Shown piece after piece: positions 1 through 10,050 of a stretch of 64,000 nucleotides of DNA; position 1 is the first letter of the stretch, and each line of letters begins with the position of its first letter. The notes below the pieces were generated by a model that worked only from the letters and a program-made list of their open reading frames with translations, was not told where the DNA came from and did not search any database. This DNA is from Dendrophyllia cribrosa (Eukaryota; Cnidaria; Anthozoa; Scleractinia; Dendrophylliidae). The position numbers and the translations under genes were made by a program. Location: the NCBI GenBank assembly GCA_024195265.1, contig JAJLRJ010000003.1:27846853-27910852 (forward strand), in the 5' to 3' direction.

Positions 1-708
1 TAATTGTTTTGATTTGAGTGAACCGACATCGATGATTGCCTTTTGATTTCTTGTTATCGTCCTTTTGCTAAATAAATAACAAACTCCCCACGCAAGTGTT
101 GTGTCACCCTTCGTTTTGAACTTGTTTCCTCCGTTTAGAAACTGGTTGTGTGCCAAACTTGGTTCAAGCTGGTTTAAAGAGCACAATCTGAAATAACCGT
201 CAACAAACAAGCCTTTGGGGACCATGTCGCCGCTCAAAGCAAGACCTGTTTGTATCTGATCGCTATAATAGCCAGGAATTCTGTTCATGGCTATTTTTCG
301 CTTGAACGGACATTTAAACTCTGACAAGCTTAAGACGTTATCTTTGTCTAGAAAATATCCGTCTGGGCTGCAAGTGACCTTTCGATAAAGTGGATGATCT
401 CTTTCTAGATTAAGAGAGATGCTGTGACCAAAAACGGAAACAGAATGTTTTTGCTCAAAATACTTGCGTATAATCGGCTCGAACAGATTGCCCCAAGCAC
501 AAGCCGCATTGTTGAGCATATGCGTTGGCTGTATTTTCTTCATGAGCAAACTTTGCCGTGATTCAAACGGCAACGATCCTGTCAAGGCAGAGATCTCTGA
601 TGCACCGATGGAGTTTTGTCTGGCTCTCACCCAGTCGGCGCTCTTTTGTTTCAGACCAGTGTTCCTCGATTTGAGAAAGTTCATGAACGCTTGTGTTGTC
701 GCCATCAT
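1..708 (-). CDS. YqaJ/lambda-exonuclease-type nuclease, partial (virus-like)
   Basis: Open for 236 codons from ATG-ATG at 708-703 to the window edge, so the C-terminus is missing. Motifs fit the YqaJ viral recombinase family of the PD-(D/E)xK nucleases: Gly-Ala-Ser-Glu near residues 35-38, Trp-Gly-x3-Glu-Pro at 72-78 (Glu77), Ser-Pro-Asp-Gly at 114-117 (Asp116), Glu-x-Lys-Cys-Pro at 130-134, and Tyr-x3-Gln-x-Gln at 147-153. Such enzymes digest dsDNA 5'-3' and pair with annealing proteins in phage and large DNA virus replication/recombination. The start overlaps the stop of the upstream zinc-finger gene (ATGATG), and a TATA-like motif sits in that gene's last codons. No break is seen in the visible part. 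Virus or virus-derived transposon origin is inferred; a transposon-associated host YqaJ gene is the alternative. Confidence 0.65.
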   Translation of the reverse strand, partial: MMATTQAFMNFLKSRNTGLKQKSADWVRARQNSIGASEISALTGSLPFESRQSLLMKKIQPTHMLNNAACAWGNLFEPIIRKYFEQKHSVSVFGHSISLNLERDHPLYRKVTCSPDGYFLDKDNVLSLSEFKCPFKRKIAMNRIPGYYSDQIQTGLALSGDMVPKGLFVDGYFRLCSLNQLEPSLAHNQFLNGGNKFKTKGDTTLAWGVCYLFSKRTITRNQKAIIDVGSLKSKQL

Positions 709-1265
709 TGGTATATAAAGGGTAAAGGTTTTTTCAATTGATAATAACCACTCAACTCAGTTTGAAACGTTGCGAGTGGTGTCTTGCCTTCGATGAAATC
801 CGAAACAAAGCTAGAATCTCGGATCCTGGGTAAGGGGTCGAGAGCCTCCAGGCTTAGCTCTTCAAGACATTGTTGCTCTTGAGCGTCAAGCCATGCATTC
901 AGTTCATGCTGTCTGACATATGACTCGGCAAAAACATCTCGAACAACCTCACGCTGTATAAAAACTCGAGGGTTTCTTTTCGCGGGAGGACAACCATTTC
1001 TTAAATGACTGTAAACCGTTGTTTTAGAAACTGCTCGATTGCAGCCGGGACAAATCTCTTTCGGGCGTGGTTCTGTTCGCAGCTTCTTGCAAGCGTATTT
1101 TTGATGCTCAACAAGAGAATGGCCTTGGGTGAAGTTTAAACCACAATGTCTGCAAGGGTTGTATTCGAACGTCCCTTTGTTCTTTGCATATAAGTCATCA
1201 CCTTCTTTCAACTCAATCCCACGCATTTTCAAAAACGCAACGACAGCCATTGCTTCGTTCGCCAT
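705..1265 (-). CDS. Two-zinc-finger protein of virus-like cluster
   Basis: 186 residues from the ATG at 1265, chosen because the shared promoter motif ends just upstream; the frame is open further but has no better ATG context. Two C2HC fingers: Cys38-x2-Cys41-x12-His54-x4-Cys59 and Cys72-x2-Cys75-x11-His87-x4-Cys92. The C-terminal half is Glu/Leu-rich without a domain I recognise. Probably a nucleic-acid-binding protein; its exact role is unknown. It is the middle gene of a compact minus-strand trio: its stop overlaps the YqaJ start, and 28 bp separate its start from the stop of the upstream small gene. That packing is typical of large DNA viruses and unlike the host genes nearby. Confidence 0.6.
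   Translation of the reverse strand: MANEAMAVVAFLKMRGIELKEGDDLYAKNKGTFEYNPCRHCGLNFTQGHSLVEHQKYACKKLRTEPRPKEICPGCNRAVSKTTVYSHLRNGCPPAKRNPRVFIQREVVRDVFAESYVRQHELNAWLDAQEQQCLEELSLEALDPLPRIRDSSFVSDFIEGKTPLATFQTELSGYYQLKKPLPFIYQ
710..748 (-). promoter_or_regulatory. Shared promoter-like motif, copy 1
   Basis: On the minus strand: CAATTGAAAAAACCTTTACC followed by CTTTATATA, a few bases before the YqaJ start. The same block occurs before the next two genes (1271-1308, 1518-1552). This copy lies inside the 3' coding end of the zinc-finger gene. Promoter function is inferred from position and repetition. Confidence 0.55.
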
Positions 1266-1270
1266 CGCGA

Positions 1271-1308
1271 TATAAACAAGGGCAGGGATTTCTTCAATTG
1301 GTAATAAG
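1271..1308 (-). promoter_or_regulatory. Shared promoter-like motif, copy 2
   Basis: Minus strand CAATTGAAGAAATCCCTGCC then CTTGTTTATA, 6-43 bases upstream of the zinc-finger ATG. It overlaps the stop codon of the upstream gene. Confidence 0.55.
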
Positions 1309-1503
1309 TGCTGCAAGTTGCTGTGGAGTTAATGTTTCGGCAATTCTAAGCATACCTTGAGGGATAAGGTTTTCTTTTGGACTGGGCCTCACCATTGTAT
1401 TAGAAGTCCTTCCAATAAAATATTTTGTGTGGTGATTGCACCGTTCAAAAAGAACTTGTTTTTTCTTACCAGTAGCAATAAGCCCGCTTCTTCCTCGCCC
1501 CAT
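1294..1503 (-). CDS. Small basic protein of virus-like cluster
   Basis: 69 residues starting Met-Gly-Arg-Gly-Arg-Ser, rich in Lys/Arg, with Cys-Asn-His-His near residue 22. The ATG at 1503 is preferred over an upstream in-frame ATG because it follows the TATA-like part of the shared motif (1518-1552), as in the two genes downstream. No family recognised. Support is the repeated promoter motif and the tight spacing rather than homology. Confidence 0.4.
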   Translation of the reverse strand: MGRGRSGLIATGKKKQVLFERCNHHTKYFIGRTSNTMVRPSPKENLIPQGMLRIAETLTPQQLAALITN

Positions 1504-1517
1504 TGTCACAATGTGCG

Positions 1518-1552
1518 TATATACCAAGGGTAAGGATTTCTTCAATTGGTGA
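1518..1552 (-). promoter_or_regulatory. Shared promoter-like motif, copy 3
   Basis: Minus strand CAATTGAAGAAATCCTTACC then CTTGGTATATA, ending about 15 bases before the small-gene ATG. Best match among the three copies to a consensus of CAATTGAAGAAATCC-Y-T-R-CCCTT plus a TATA element. Confidence 0.55.
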
Positions 1553-1696
1553 TGCCTCGCTTGCCGTTGCGGTCGGGCTCGGGAAAAAACGCATTTGACT
1601 CCCCGCTTAAAAAGGTGGTCGAAAAATTGGCAGCCAAAACAAAATCGTTCGCTCCACTGAGCCCCCGCTCATAGAAGCTGAGGGAGGGACATCTCT

Positions 1697-1824
1697 AGTA
1701 GTTGGTGGTGCGCTCTCTCAAATGCGGTTTTTTCGAACCATAAAAATAGCGGTCCGAGCGGAGTGAGGACCGCTTATTTTATGGTTCGAAAAAACCGCAT
1801 TTGAGAAGCGCACCACCAACTACT
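1697..1824. repeat. Long hairpin (about 58-bp arms) beside virus-like genes
   Basis: Near-perfect inverted repeat: the left arm begins AGTAGTTGGTGGTGCGC, the right arm ends GCGCACCACCAACTACT, and the loop is about 11 bases. The arms include a CGAACCATAAAA block and TTTGAG. A partial echo (AAAAAACGCATTTGA) lies at 1584-1598. It could be a hairpin terminus of the inserted DNA, a foldback transposon, or a regulatory palindrome. Confidence 0.8.
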
Positions 1825-2040
1825 CAAATGCATACATTCTATTTATGCAAGTAGCCAGAAGCTGTTGAGACGTCTGTAGTTGGATCAGAAGTCGTTAATG
1901 CAGGAGAGTCAATTTGATATGGCTGAGTAGACAGTCGTATAAAAAGCATTTCTTTATTTGCCTTAATTTAGTTGTTGATCATGTACAGTGAACTAAAAAC
2001 AGTAGGCATGTTGGAACAATTGTACATTTATGTGTATTAC

Positions 2041-3568
2041 TTAAGTGTATTTATTTAAGTGTACCTTGTCAATGAAATCTTTCACAGACGCAGAACAGTC
2101 TCCATAATTTAGCATCACCATTGCTGTGTCAACATCACCTGTTGCTATGTACCGATACACTGAAGGACTAAAGACTGGAAAACCTGGCCCGCCTTGTAAA
2201 ATACTGTGTCCTATGATTGTCCCAATGTATTTCATCATACCAGAAGCAACGATATCAGCATTGTAAACGGGACTTTTGTAACTGCTACCATGAAAGAACA
2301 TGTTAGATTTGGCTTGGAGAAGTTGGCTAAAAAAGTGTCTGGTTACACCTCCTGTGTCCACAGCAGGCTGTCCTGTGTAAACGACTCGTAAGCGCTTGCT
2401 AAGATCAAAGCTGGGATCTTTATAGTATGCCATGGCATCACTAAAGATATCTTCTTCATCAACTCTGAGCTTTTCTTTCTGTGTACTCAAACCTTTCTGA
2501 AGCTCATTCAACACTGCCTCCAATGAATCAGCTTTAGCTGGCAGAAAAGCAGGTTTTAAAAGGCTCTCGTCAACATCCTCATCTGCATCAATTTCATCAG
2601 GAAAATTTTGGGAGAGGGAAAGAGCAGCTCGACTGACACTCCCATGGCAGGTAAGGGCATGCTGTAGAATGCTGCTGGTTTTATCAGGAAACATCTCTCT
2701 TAATTGGTCTAGCTCTTTCTGATCTGTTGCACTGCTGGATGTTGCTGCGCTACTGGATGGGCCAGCAACTGAAAAGGTATGGAGCATTTGAAAGACCACT
2801 GGATGCTTCATCGTCAGCACTTTCCACTTGAACTAGGTATGGACTCTGGGGAGGACTGTCGCTGTCGCTAGTAGCAAGGATGGCAGAGATATCATGTTCT
2901 GGTCGAATGTATATGCTCCCTTGCCCAGCAAGGCTAAGAACACGCAAAGATGAGAAATACACACCTGTGGCTAACTTTGGTGTGATTATTTGACCATAGC
3001 ACGACTTTACAAACTCAAAGTCTGTTTCTTTAAGAGCTGGGAATGACTCTCTAATTTGAGCTCTCAGATCTTCTTCCTGCAGAGACTTATCCACTGGAAA
3101 TGCATGAACAACAAATCCGTTGTTTTCTAACCGACATCGTGTCTGGTGCGTAGGAACTGACTTCGTGTCAGGAGAAGGAAGAAGAACGACATCTTTATGC
3201 ACTATATCTCTCTTTGCTTTCTTGGGGGGAGGCCTTTTACCTTTACTAGATTTGCTGTCAGACGACTTGCCACCAAATGATCTCTTACCAATAGTCGGGA
3301 ATAAGTTCCTTAACTGAGCGGTGACCGATGTGCTTTCCACATTTCTTGAACTTGTGCTGTTTGGATTTGTGTTGTTTACATTACTCCCAGTCTGACTTGA
3401 TGATGATGGCGTTCGCGTCGACAGCACTACCGATTCATGACGCCTCTGACTCAACATTCGCTGCTCAATAGGCTGCACATTACCATCATTAAAATTGTCC
3501 AATAGTGACCTTGCTTGGCGAGCGATATTTGATAATGCAGAACGAAAATCTTCGCTTTTTTCCACCAT
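2041..3568 (-). pseudogene. CUE + HECT (G2E3-like) ubiquitin ligase-like gene, frameshifted and truncated
   Basis: Two overlapping frames read as one gene. The first (3568-2750) has a Ser-rich N-terminus, a Lys-rich patch (Lys-Arg-Pro-Pro-Pro-Lys-Lys-Ala-Lys), then a conserved segment ending Gly-Ser-Ile-Tyr-Ile-Arg-Pro. The second (from about 2785 to 2041) has a CUE-like ubiquitin-binding helix set (Leu-Arg-Glu-Met-Phe-Pro...) followed by a HECT N-lobe with Val-Asp-Thr-Gly-Gly-Val-Thr-Arg and Gly-His-Ser-Ile-Leu-Gln-Gly-Gly. The frame changes by one near 2775-2790, so there is a 1-bp indel or sequencing error. The C-lobe with the catalytic Cys is absent. The end could be a splice donor (AAG/GTACAC near 2059), with the C-lobe exon outside the window. 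The start at 3568 has good context and CpG-rich upstream DNA. Resembles cnidarian G2/M-phase-specific E3 ligase-like genes. Confidence 0.6.
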
Positions 3569-4921
3569 TGCAACCTGATTGAAAGCAGACGAGCTTCAAA
3601 AATGGCGGCCTGGTTTTGGCCGAGAGGAATCTGGTGACGGTATTGCTTAAAGCGCGCGGTGCATCATACCATACGAAATGAAAAGTTTAGCATGCTTATT
3701 TTTGTCAGAGAACACTGCAAATGTAGCGGAAAAAATAGGCTGTACTTGTTTATTGAGGGCTATTTAGTTGGAGTTTGGCATGAATATATGGCAATGACCA
3801 TATAGAATATAAATAGTTACACCATAGTTATTTGGAATTTAGCATGTTTATATGACAATGAGGATATCAAACTGTAGTTTAGCACATGTAAGAAAGGTTT
3901 GCAATAATGTCCAGTATGGCGCATCATAATCTAGCGCTTGTTTACAAACGTTTTGACTCCATCTGATTTAAGTGTTCTTATTTTTCCGCTTTTGTTTTTT
4001 CTTCTAATCGAGATTCTGTGAATTTTCATTAAAAAGTCTTGCTTAAATGTTATTCTAGTTTTGTATTTTAAGCTTGTTGTCAATATATTAAAACTTACAC
4101 GCAATTTCGCGATCGGATTTTACGAGATAATTCGTACTTTCACTACATTGCTCGGTTTGTATGCTTTTATTTCTCAGGTTTTACCTTCTTTTATCAAAAT
4201 TCTGTTAGTTTCATTCAAGAAAATATGATTTTTAAATTAGAATAGCTCAGTTTAAGCTTTCGCACTGCTATAAATGAATTACGCTTGACTTTTCTTTTAT
4301 AAAAAAAATAAAAGTTTTTAAAGTTAATCTTCAGCTTTCCACGGCTTCGCTGTACATGTAAGCAAGAACATTTCTCTATTCTCACCGGAGGCAAACACAA
4401 CAGCCTGTCGTTTATTCTACCGAGAGACATAACTGATAGAAATGAGTTCACTTTGCAAAGTAATTTTTTCGTTTATGAATGAAAAAGTTGTAATGATTAC
4501 CGAGTTAATTTAGATTTTGGACGTGTTGTGTCAGTATTGCTTTTTCGCGGCGCGTAAAGACGACATTTCTTGGAAAGTCCCGCACGTTGAAAAGACGACT
4601 TCTTGGAGGAGTAGTCTCTTTGCCTGTTCCACAACCATATGAATCCCCTTCCTTGGTTTCTTGACCATTTACGGTAGCGTTAACAACTCCAAAAACTGCA
4701 ACTATGTGCGGTGTAAACTTGCTCCACCGTCGTTAAAATCCCTCCATCGACGATCATGAAAATTACTAAAATTACTCAGACCTCCGGAAAAAGAACTTTT
4801 TTCTACCCTACTTTGGCTCGATAAAAATTGTAGCCTTCTAAAGGATCGCTGTATGTTTAAAAATGGTCAGAAGTCTGCACCTTCCTTACGCAATAATATT
4901 AAAAAACTTTGTGAAGGTAAA
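3569..4921. other. Intergenic, no gene seen
   Basis: The first 90 bases are GC-richer and could be the promoter of the HECT-like gene (contains ATGGCGGCC). The rest is A+T-rich with no long frame, repeat or RNA gene that I can support. Confidence 0.5.
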
Positions 4922-4930
4922 GTGCGACTC

Positions 4931-5917
4931 CAGGCGGTGTGCGTCACGAGATTTGACCAATAGCAAGCCGTTGTTTAAACAATAGTCCTCGCAGCAAACA
5001 AGAAGCTATTTCTGCGCGTGGAGTTGAAAAAATTGTTCCTTTTCAAGGATTTCAGCGATGTCAATTAAAAATGTTTTCAGGCAGAATTAAAGAGAAATAT
5101 CCCTTCTTCGTTATGGCTGCAATTAAATGTTACATTCGAGCACAATGACCGCCTTAGCTGATCTCAAAGCAAACCTACTCGGTTCAATTGCCACATTATC
5201 GTAAACTGAACTTTCACACCTTTTCTTAGACTTCTCATTCTTTTACACGTTTGTTTTTCGTCAATAATTTGGGACATACAGTTAATTTAGCCTTTCTTCT
5301 TTGAGAATTTCGAGGTCTACCCGGGTCTACCCCTTTTAGTTTTCTTGGTTGAAGCCGTTCAAAATTGATAAGTTCACCAACTCGCCTAGGTCTCCTGGTG
5401 AGTAACAACAATTTTCTGCGCCCACGCGGCGGTCACGCGCGTCCTTCATCATCTTCTTGTTTGGTATTTTTTCGGCCTATTTGTCTTCAATTATAGTTGA
5501 AGGAAGAAAACATTCAAACTTTCATAGGTTTTTTTTTTGTTCAAAGTGACATTTTTGTCGGCGTTTGCAGTGCTTGTTCTGTATAATACGTGGAGCGGTC
5601 TTTGCGTGATTTAGGTCTCGTGGCGTTGACCCGTGCGTAAATTTGATCTTTCCGGTTGTCTTGTTTATTAACGGATTGTATGTTTCGATTCAAATCAGAA
5701 TAGTGTCTCTGAGAAAAAGAAAAACCGGCCTTTACGAAGTAGTTTTGCGTTTGTAGACTTGTATATTTGATTACTTTACCAAATAAAAGGCGCTAGATTT
5801 AAATTCAGGCTAAATAACGCAAACGTAGGAGATGCTCACTCCGTCGAGACGAAGGGAAAAAGAGCCGCTACACAAATTAACCCATGGGGCATTGCAAGTC
5901 GTGACGCACACCGCCTG
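4931..5917. mobile_element. 987-bp DNA transposon, 19-bp TIRs, 9-bp TSD
   Basis: Starts CAGGCGGTGTGCGTCACGA and ends with its exact reverse complement. Both ends are flanked by the direct repeat GTGCGACTC (4922-4930 and 5918-5926). Joining the flanks restores a plausible empty site. There is no transposase frame inside, so it is non-autonomous. A 9-bp duplication suggests a Mutator-like source (inference). Confidence 0.85.
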
Positions 5918-5926
5918 GTGCGACTC

Positions 5927-6236
5927 CATGTTTGTTTACTCTTTTCGCGTGGAGCTGCGCGTAGGTCGCGCAGGCTTTTCAAATCTCGCGCCACTCTAGT
6001 AACCAGCTCGCGCGCGGTCAAAAAACTGTAGGGAGCCACCTTAAATGTAAATATTTTAAACAGTGAAGAATTGTAAATTTTTAACTTATCTTAGCATAAT
6101 TCATATTTATTTTTACTTTTTTTTTAGTGTCCACAATTAGCTAGTAAGCTAAATACTTTGACACTCAAATAAAGTTTATTATTATTATTATTATTATTTA
6201 TTATCATTAAATGCTTTCTTTAATGCATGATTAATG
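5927..6236. other. Intergenic with TTA microsatellite
   Basis: GC-rich start (5930-6040, CpG clusters), then A+T-rich DNA and a (TTA)n tract at about 6174-6199. No gene. Confidence 0.5.
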
Positions 6237-6322
6237 ATGCGGTGGTTGCCGCAGCTATTCTCGACAAATTACGTCACCACATTGCCCTTTTATGGTGTTG
6301 TTTAAAATTCTGGGGTATAATA
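6237..6322 (+). promoter_or_regulatory. Conserved core promoter of DED copy A
   Basis: Begins ATGCGGTGGTTGCC and includes a CRE-like TTACGTCA, a CATTGCCCTTTTATGG block, and a TATA box (TATAATA, 6316-6322) 44 bp before the ATG. The same block precedes all five DED genes. This copy has the most altered TATA (TATAATA instead of TATAAAA). Confidence 0.7.
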
Positions 6323-6365
6323 GGACGTATACATGAATCCATTCTCTCGTTCCGCCCCCGCCATC

Positions 6366-8059
6366 ATGTCATCACAAACTCTAATAACTTTGCGTTTGGA
6401 CACTATAACTGACAAAATACAACTGGCTTATGCTATTGTTCTTGTCTCTCACGAATTGGAGACTGTTCAACAGCAAGAGTTTCGTTTTCTCTGCATGCGC
6501 AGTGGACTAATTCCGAAAAGAACAACTGAAACTTTAGACATCTTCCATGCACTAGAAAATGCTAAGAAGATTTCATGGGAAGACGTATCTTTCATCAAGG
6601 AATGTTTGAATGTGATACAAAGATTGGATCTTGTCGAAAGGTTGACCGCATTTGAAATCAAAAGGAATCTGACACTTCTTCTTGATCTGTATGCAAGTAA
6701 GAGGAAAAATTCGGAAGCGAGTCGTCGATTCGTTTCTTCGGTGGAAATGGTATCTGGGTATCTCATAAAACTTACAACGGAGACAGTCCGAGATAGATTT
6801 GATTCCAACATTATTAGATCATTGGTAGAATCCAGAAAGAGTATCAAGGAAGTGCTGGTCGAGTTTGAAGATGAAATTGAACGCGAACTGTCGCATGCAT
6901 GGAGTAAACTGGCTTTGCTTGTTGTCATTGCTGGGGAAATTATTTCTGAAGCGTGGACGAATGACGAACATCGCCAAAAGCTGGACGTAATGAAACTGTG
7001 TTCTACCGCGGCTGAAGAGCTCTGCTTTCGGATGATCAAGTTAGGAAGTTGGGTAAGCTTAGTACGATGGACTTTATCTTAAACGTTTTATTTATGGTTT
7101 GTTCAGTACAAGTTCGAGCTTTAATACAATTAATATTCCCAGCATGAAGGGACGTAGCTGTGCAATACGCCCATCCTTGATGTGATTGGTTCGAAAGTAA
7201 CACGTGATTCTTATATAACGAAAGAGAAAGAAAACGAAATGGCGAATCGGAATATAGTCTGGAGTATCTTCATTTATTGGTGGATGATATTTCATTTTGA
7301 GGCTATAAATTGAAATAAATATTCCTACAAAAGGAATAATTCGAACTTAAATTTCTTCATAAAGTCTGTGTCTTTCAGTTTCTGTTCACATTTTGAATTG
7401 GAAATAAACGCCTACACTTACCCCTGTTTAAATTATAGTGGTGCTCGATAGTGCGCTGTGATTGTTTAAAATGCAAATACGTTGTGACTTTCAGAATTAA
7501 GTGCGAAAAGCCAGCAACACTGCAGTCCCCAGTTCTGTTTGCAAGTGTGGCTTGCTGGCTTTATAGTTATAGCCCATGAAAAAAAAAAACGTGAGAGAAT
7601 AACGCAAATTTAATGTAATGCACCCGTTAAGTATTAAATTGAACTATGTTTCAAAATAAACGCACTCGTAAATAAAAAGATGTCTTAATTTCCTTTATTG
7701 TTTTCTGGTCACAGATGAATGATCAACGATGAAATCGTAGCCGGCGAATTATGTTATAGCTCTGAAAATATCAACTAGCTCCCTCCCGGCCCACAGGCCA
7801 AAACGAAAAGCTCTGAGTTCAATGTCTTGATTTAGAAGTTAAGTTAAAATTGAATTGCGATTTACGAAATCAGATTATACTAAATAGAGGCATTATTTAT
7901 TATGTTTCATTTTAGGAAGATTTCTGCGACCATGTAGAAGGGCGGTACAATTCCGTTTACCATCACCCCAGTTCAGTATCGGAGGATAGCAGCTTGCTCT
8001 TGAAGAAGAAAATAGCTGATGTGGTTCAACAGTTCAAGGAAACAACCTTTTTCCTGTAA
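6366..8059 (+). CDS. DED-containing protein, copy A (2 exons)
   Basis: Exon 1 is 6366-7052, exon 2 is 7916-8059; intron 863 bp, GTAAGC...TTTTAG, phase 0. Product is 276 residues. Start is the ATG in GCCATCATGTC, shared by all five paralogues. Residues about 16-95 form a death effector domain: Leu-Ile-Pro-Lys at 48-51, Ile-Ser-Trp-Glu-Asp at 69-73, and the signature Arg-Leu-Asp-Leu at 86-89. The rest is helical, charged and unrecognised. Exon 2 starts Glu-Asp-Phe-Cys and ends with a Lys-rich helix and Phe-Phe-Leu. DEDs assemble FADD/caspase-8-type complexes in the cytosol; there is no caspase, FADD-like death domain or membrane segment here, so an adaptor or decoy role is inferred. Closest to copy B. 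Confidence 0.8.
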
Positions 8060-10050
8060 ACACTAGCAATGTCAATACTGTATAACGTAGTCAATAATCA
8101 ATCAATTCAATTCAAAAATTCAATTCAGTCAATTCAATTCAATTCAATTCAATCAAATAATCAATCAATCAATCAATCAATCAATCAACCAGTCAATCAA
8201 TGATGAAATTTCCTTAAAATGAAACATTGGAAATTGATGTTGAAAATAATCAATCAATTCAATTCAATTATTCAATTTAATAATTCAATTCAAACAATTC
8301 AATTCAATTTAATAATTCAATTCAATCAATTCAATCAATTCAATCAATTCAATTCAATTCAATAACTCAATTCAATTCTATTCAATTCAATAATTCAATT
8401 AATCAACCAATCAATCAATTATGAAATTTCCTTAAAATGAAACATTGGAAATTGATGTTGAAAATAATCAATGAATTCAATTCAATTCAATAATTCAATT
8501 CAATCAATCAATTAAATTCAATTCAACTCAATCAATTCAAATCAATTCAATCAATTCAATTCAATAATCAATCAATCAACCAACCAATCAATGATGAAAT
8601 ATCCTTAAAATGAAACATTGGAAATTGATGTTGAAAATAATCAATCAATCAATCAATTCAATGCAATTTAATTCAATAATTCAATTCAATAATTCAATTC
8701 AATAATTCAATTCAATAATTCAATTCAATAATTCAATTCAATAATTCAGTTCAATAATTCAATTCAATCAATTCAATTCAATAATCAATCAATCAATCAA
8801 TCAATCAATCAACCAACCAATCAATCAATGATGACATATCCTTAAAATGAAACATTGGAAATTGATGTTGAAAATAATCAATCAATCAATTCAATGCAAT
8901 TTAATTCAATAATTCAATTCAATAATTCAATTCAATAATTCAATTTAATCAATTCAATTCAATTCAATAATCAATCAATCAATCAATCAATCAATCAACC
9001 AACCAATCAATCAATGATGAAATTTCCTTAAAATGAAACATTGGAAATTGATGTTGAAAATAATCAATCAATTCAATAATCAATCAATCAATCAATCAAT
9101 CAACCAATCAGTGATGAGTTTTCCTTAAAATGAAACATTGGAAATTGATGTTGAAAATAATCGATCAATTCAATTCAATTCAATAAATTAATTCAATCAA
9201 TTCAATTCAATTCAATAAATTAATTCAATCAATTCAATTCAATTCAATCAATTCAATTCAATCAATTCAATTAACCAATCAATCAATGATGACATTTCCT
9301 TAAAATAAAACATTGGAAATTGATGTTGAAAAAACTAAATAAAACAATCAAAAAGAGAAAAACAAAACAAGCAAAATGAAAAATAAGTAACAAGAACTTA
9401 AATAAACTTATGGCGGAACAAAAAAGCAAACAAGAAACAAAAACTATGCATACTTATGGAGGAACAATGGATTATTCAATAATCAATCAATTCAATTCAA
9501 TCAATTCAATTTAATTCAATAATAATTATTCAATCAACCAATCAATTAATTATGAAATCTCCTTAAAATGAAACATTGGAAATTGATGTTGAAAAAAATA
9601 AATAAAACAAACAAAAAAAGAAAAATAAAACAAGCAAAATGAAAAATGACTAACAAGAACTTAAAAAATCTTATGGCGGAGCAAAAAAGCAAACAAGAAA
9701 CCGAAAAACTAAGCATACTTATGGCGGAACAAAAACAAGCAAAACTAAAGAACTGAAGTAAATAATAGTGAATAAAAAAGAAACAAGAACCGTAACAAAA
9801 AGAAAAGACAAAAAAAGAAATAAGAATTTGAAACTTATTGTGGAACATAAAAGAAACAAGAATTCAAACAAGCTTCGGACAAAAAAGAAACAAGAAATAC
9901 GAATTTAAACAAATTTATGGTGGAACAAAGTCCGAGAATATAACTAAAAATGAATGGATTGTCTCATGTTAACATAACTGACACAAGACAAAGGATTTGA
10001 CTTATTTGTATGTTCAAAGGAACTTAAATAAAGGACGTGTTGTCATAAAA
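8060..10050 (+). other. Probable 3' UTR of DED copy A
   Basis: Runs through a satellite (8090-9590) and an A-rich tract with repeated TTATGGCGGAACAAA (9408, 9672, 9718, 9916 variants) to AATAAA at 10027-10032. The end block (TTCAAAGGAACTTAAATAAAGG) is shared with copy B at 28890-28915, which supports a common transcript end. Confidence 0.6.
8090..9590. repeat. CAATT/CAATC satellite with spaced 33-bp module
   Basis: Long run of (CAATT)n and (CAATC)n. It is punctuated eight times by a near-constant module beginning CTTAAAATGAAACATTGG and ending GATGTTGAAAA (around 8213, 8432, 8608, 8847, 9029, 9126, 9298, 9567). The array is thus a higher-order repeat of simple sequence plus module. Confidence 0.9.

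Noticed and set aside
5836..6039. 67-codon minus frame rich in Arg
   Set aside because: Crosses the right end and target duplication of the 987-bp transposon.
6467..7039. Long minus-strand frame opposite DED copy A exon 1 (also opposite B, C, D, E)
   Set aside because: Mirrors the coding exon in every copy and has no own promoter, splice support or domain; a shadow of the DED frame.
9546..9848. Phe-rich minus frames in A-rich tracts (also 28512-28867, 35344-35698, 46302-46547, 60006-60537)
   Set aside because: Produced by A/G-rich UTR sequence read in reverse; they look like membrane proteins only because of poly-TTT codons.
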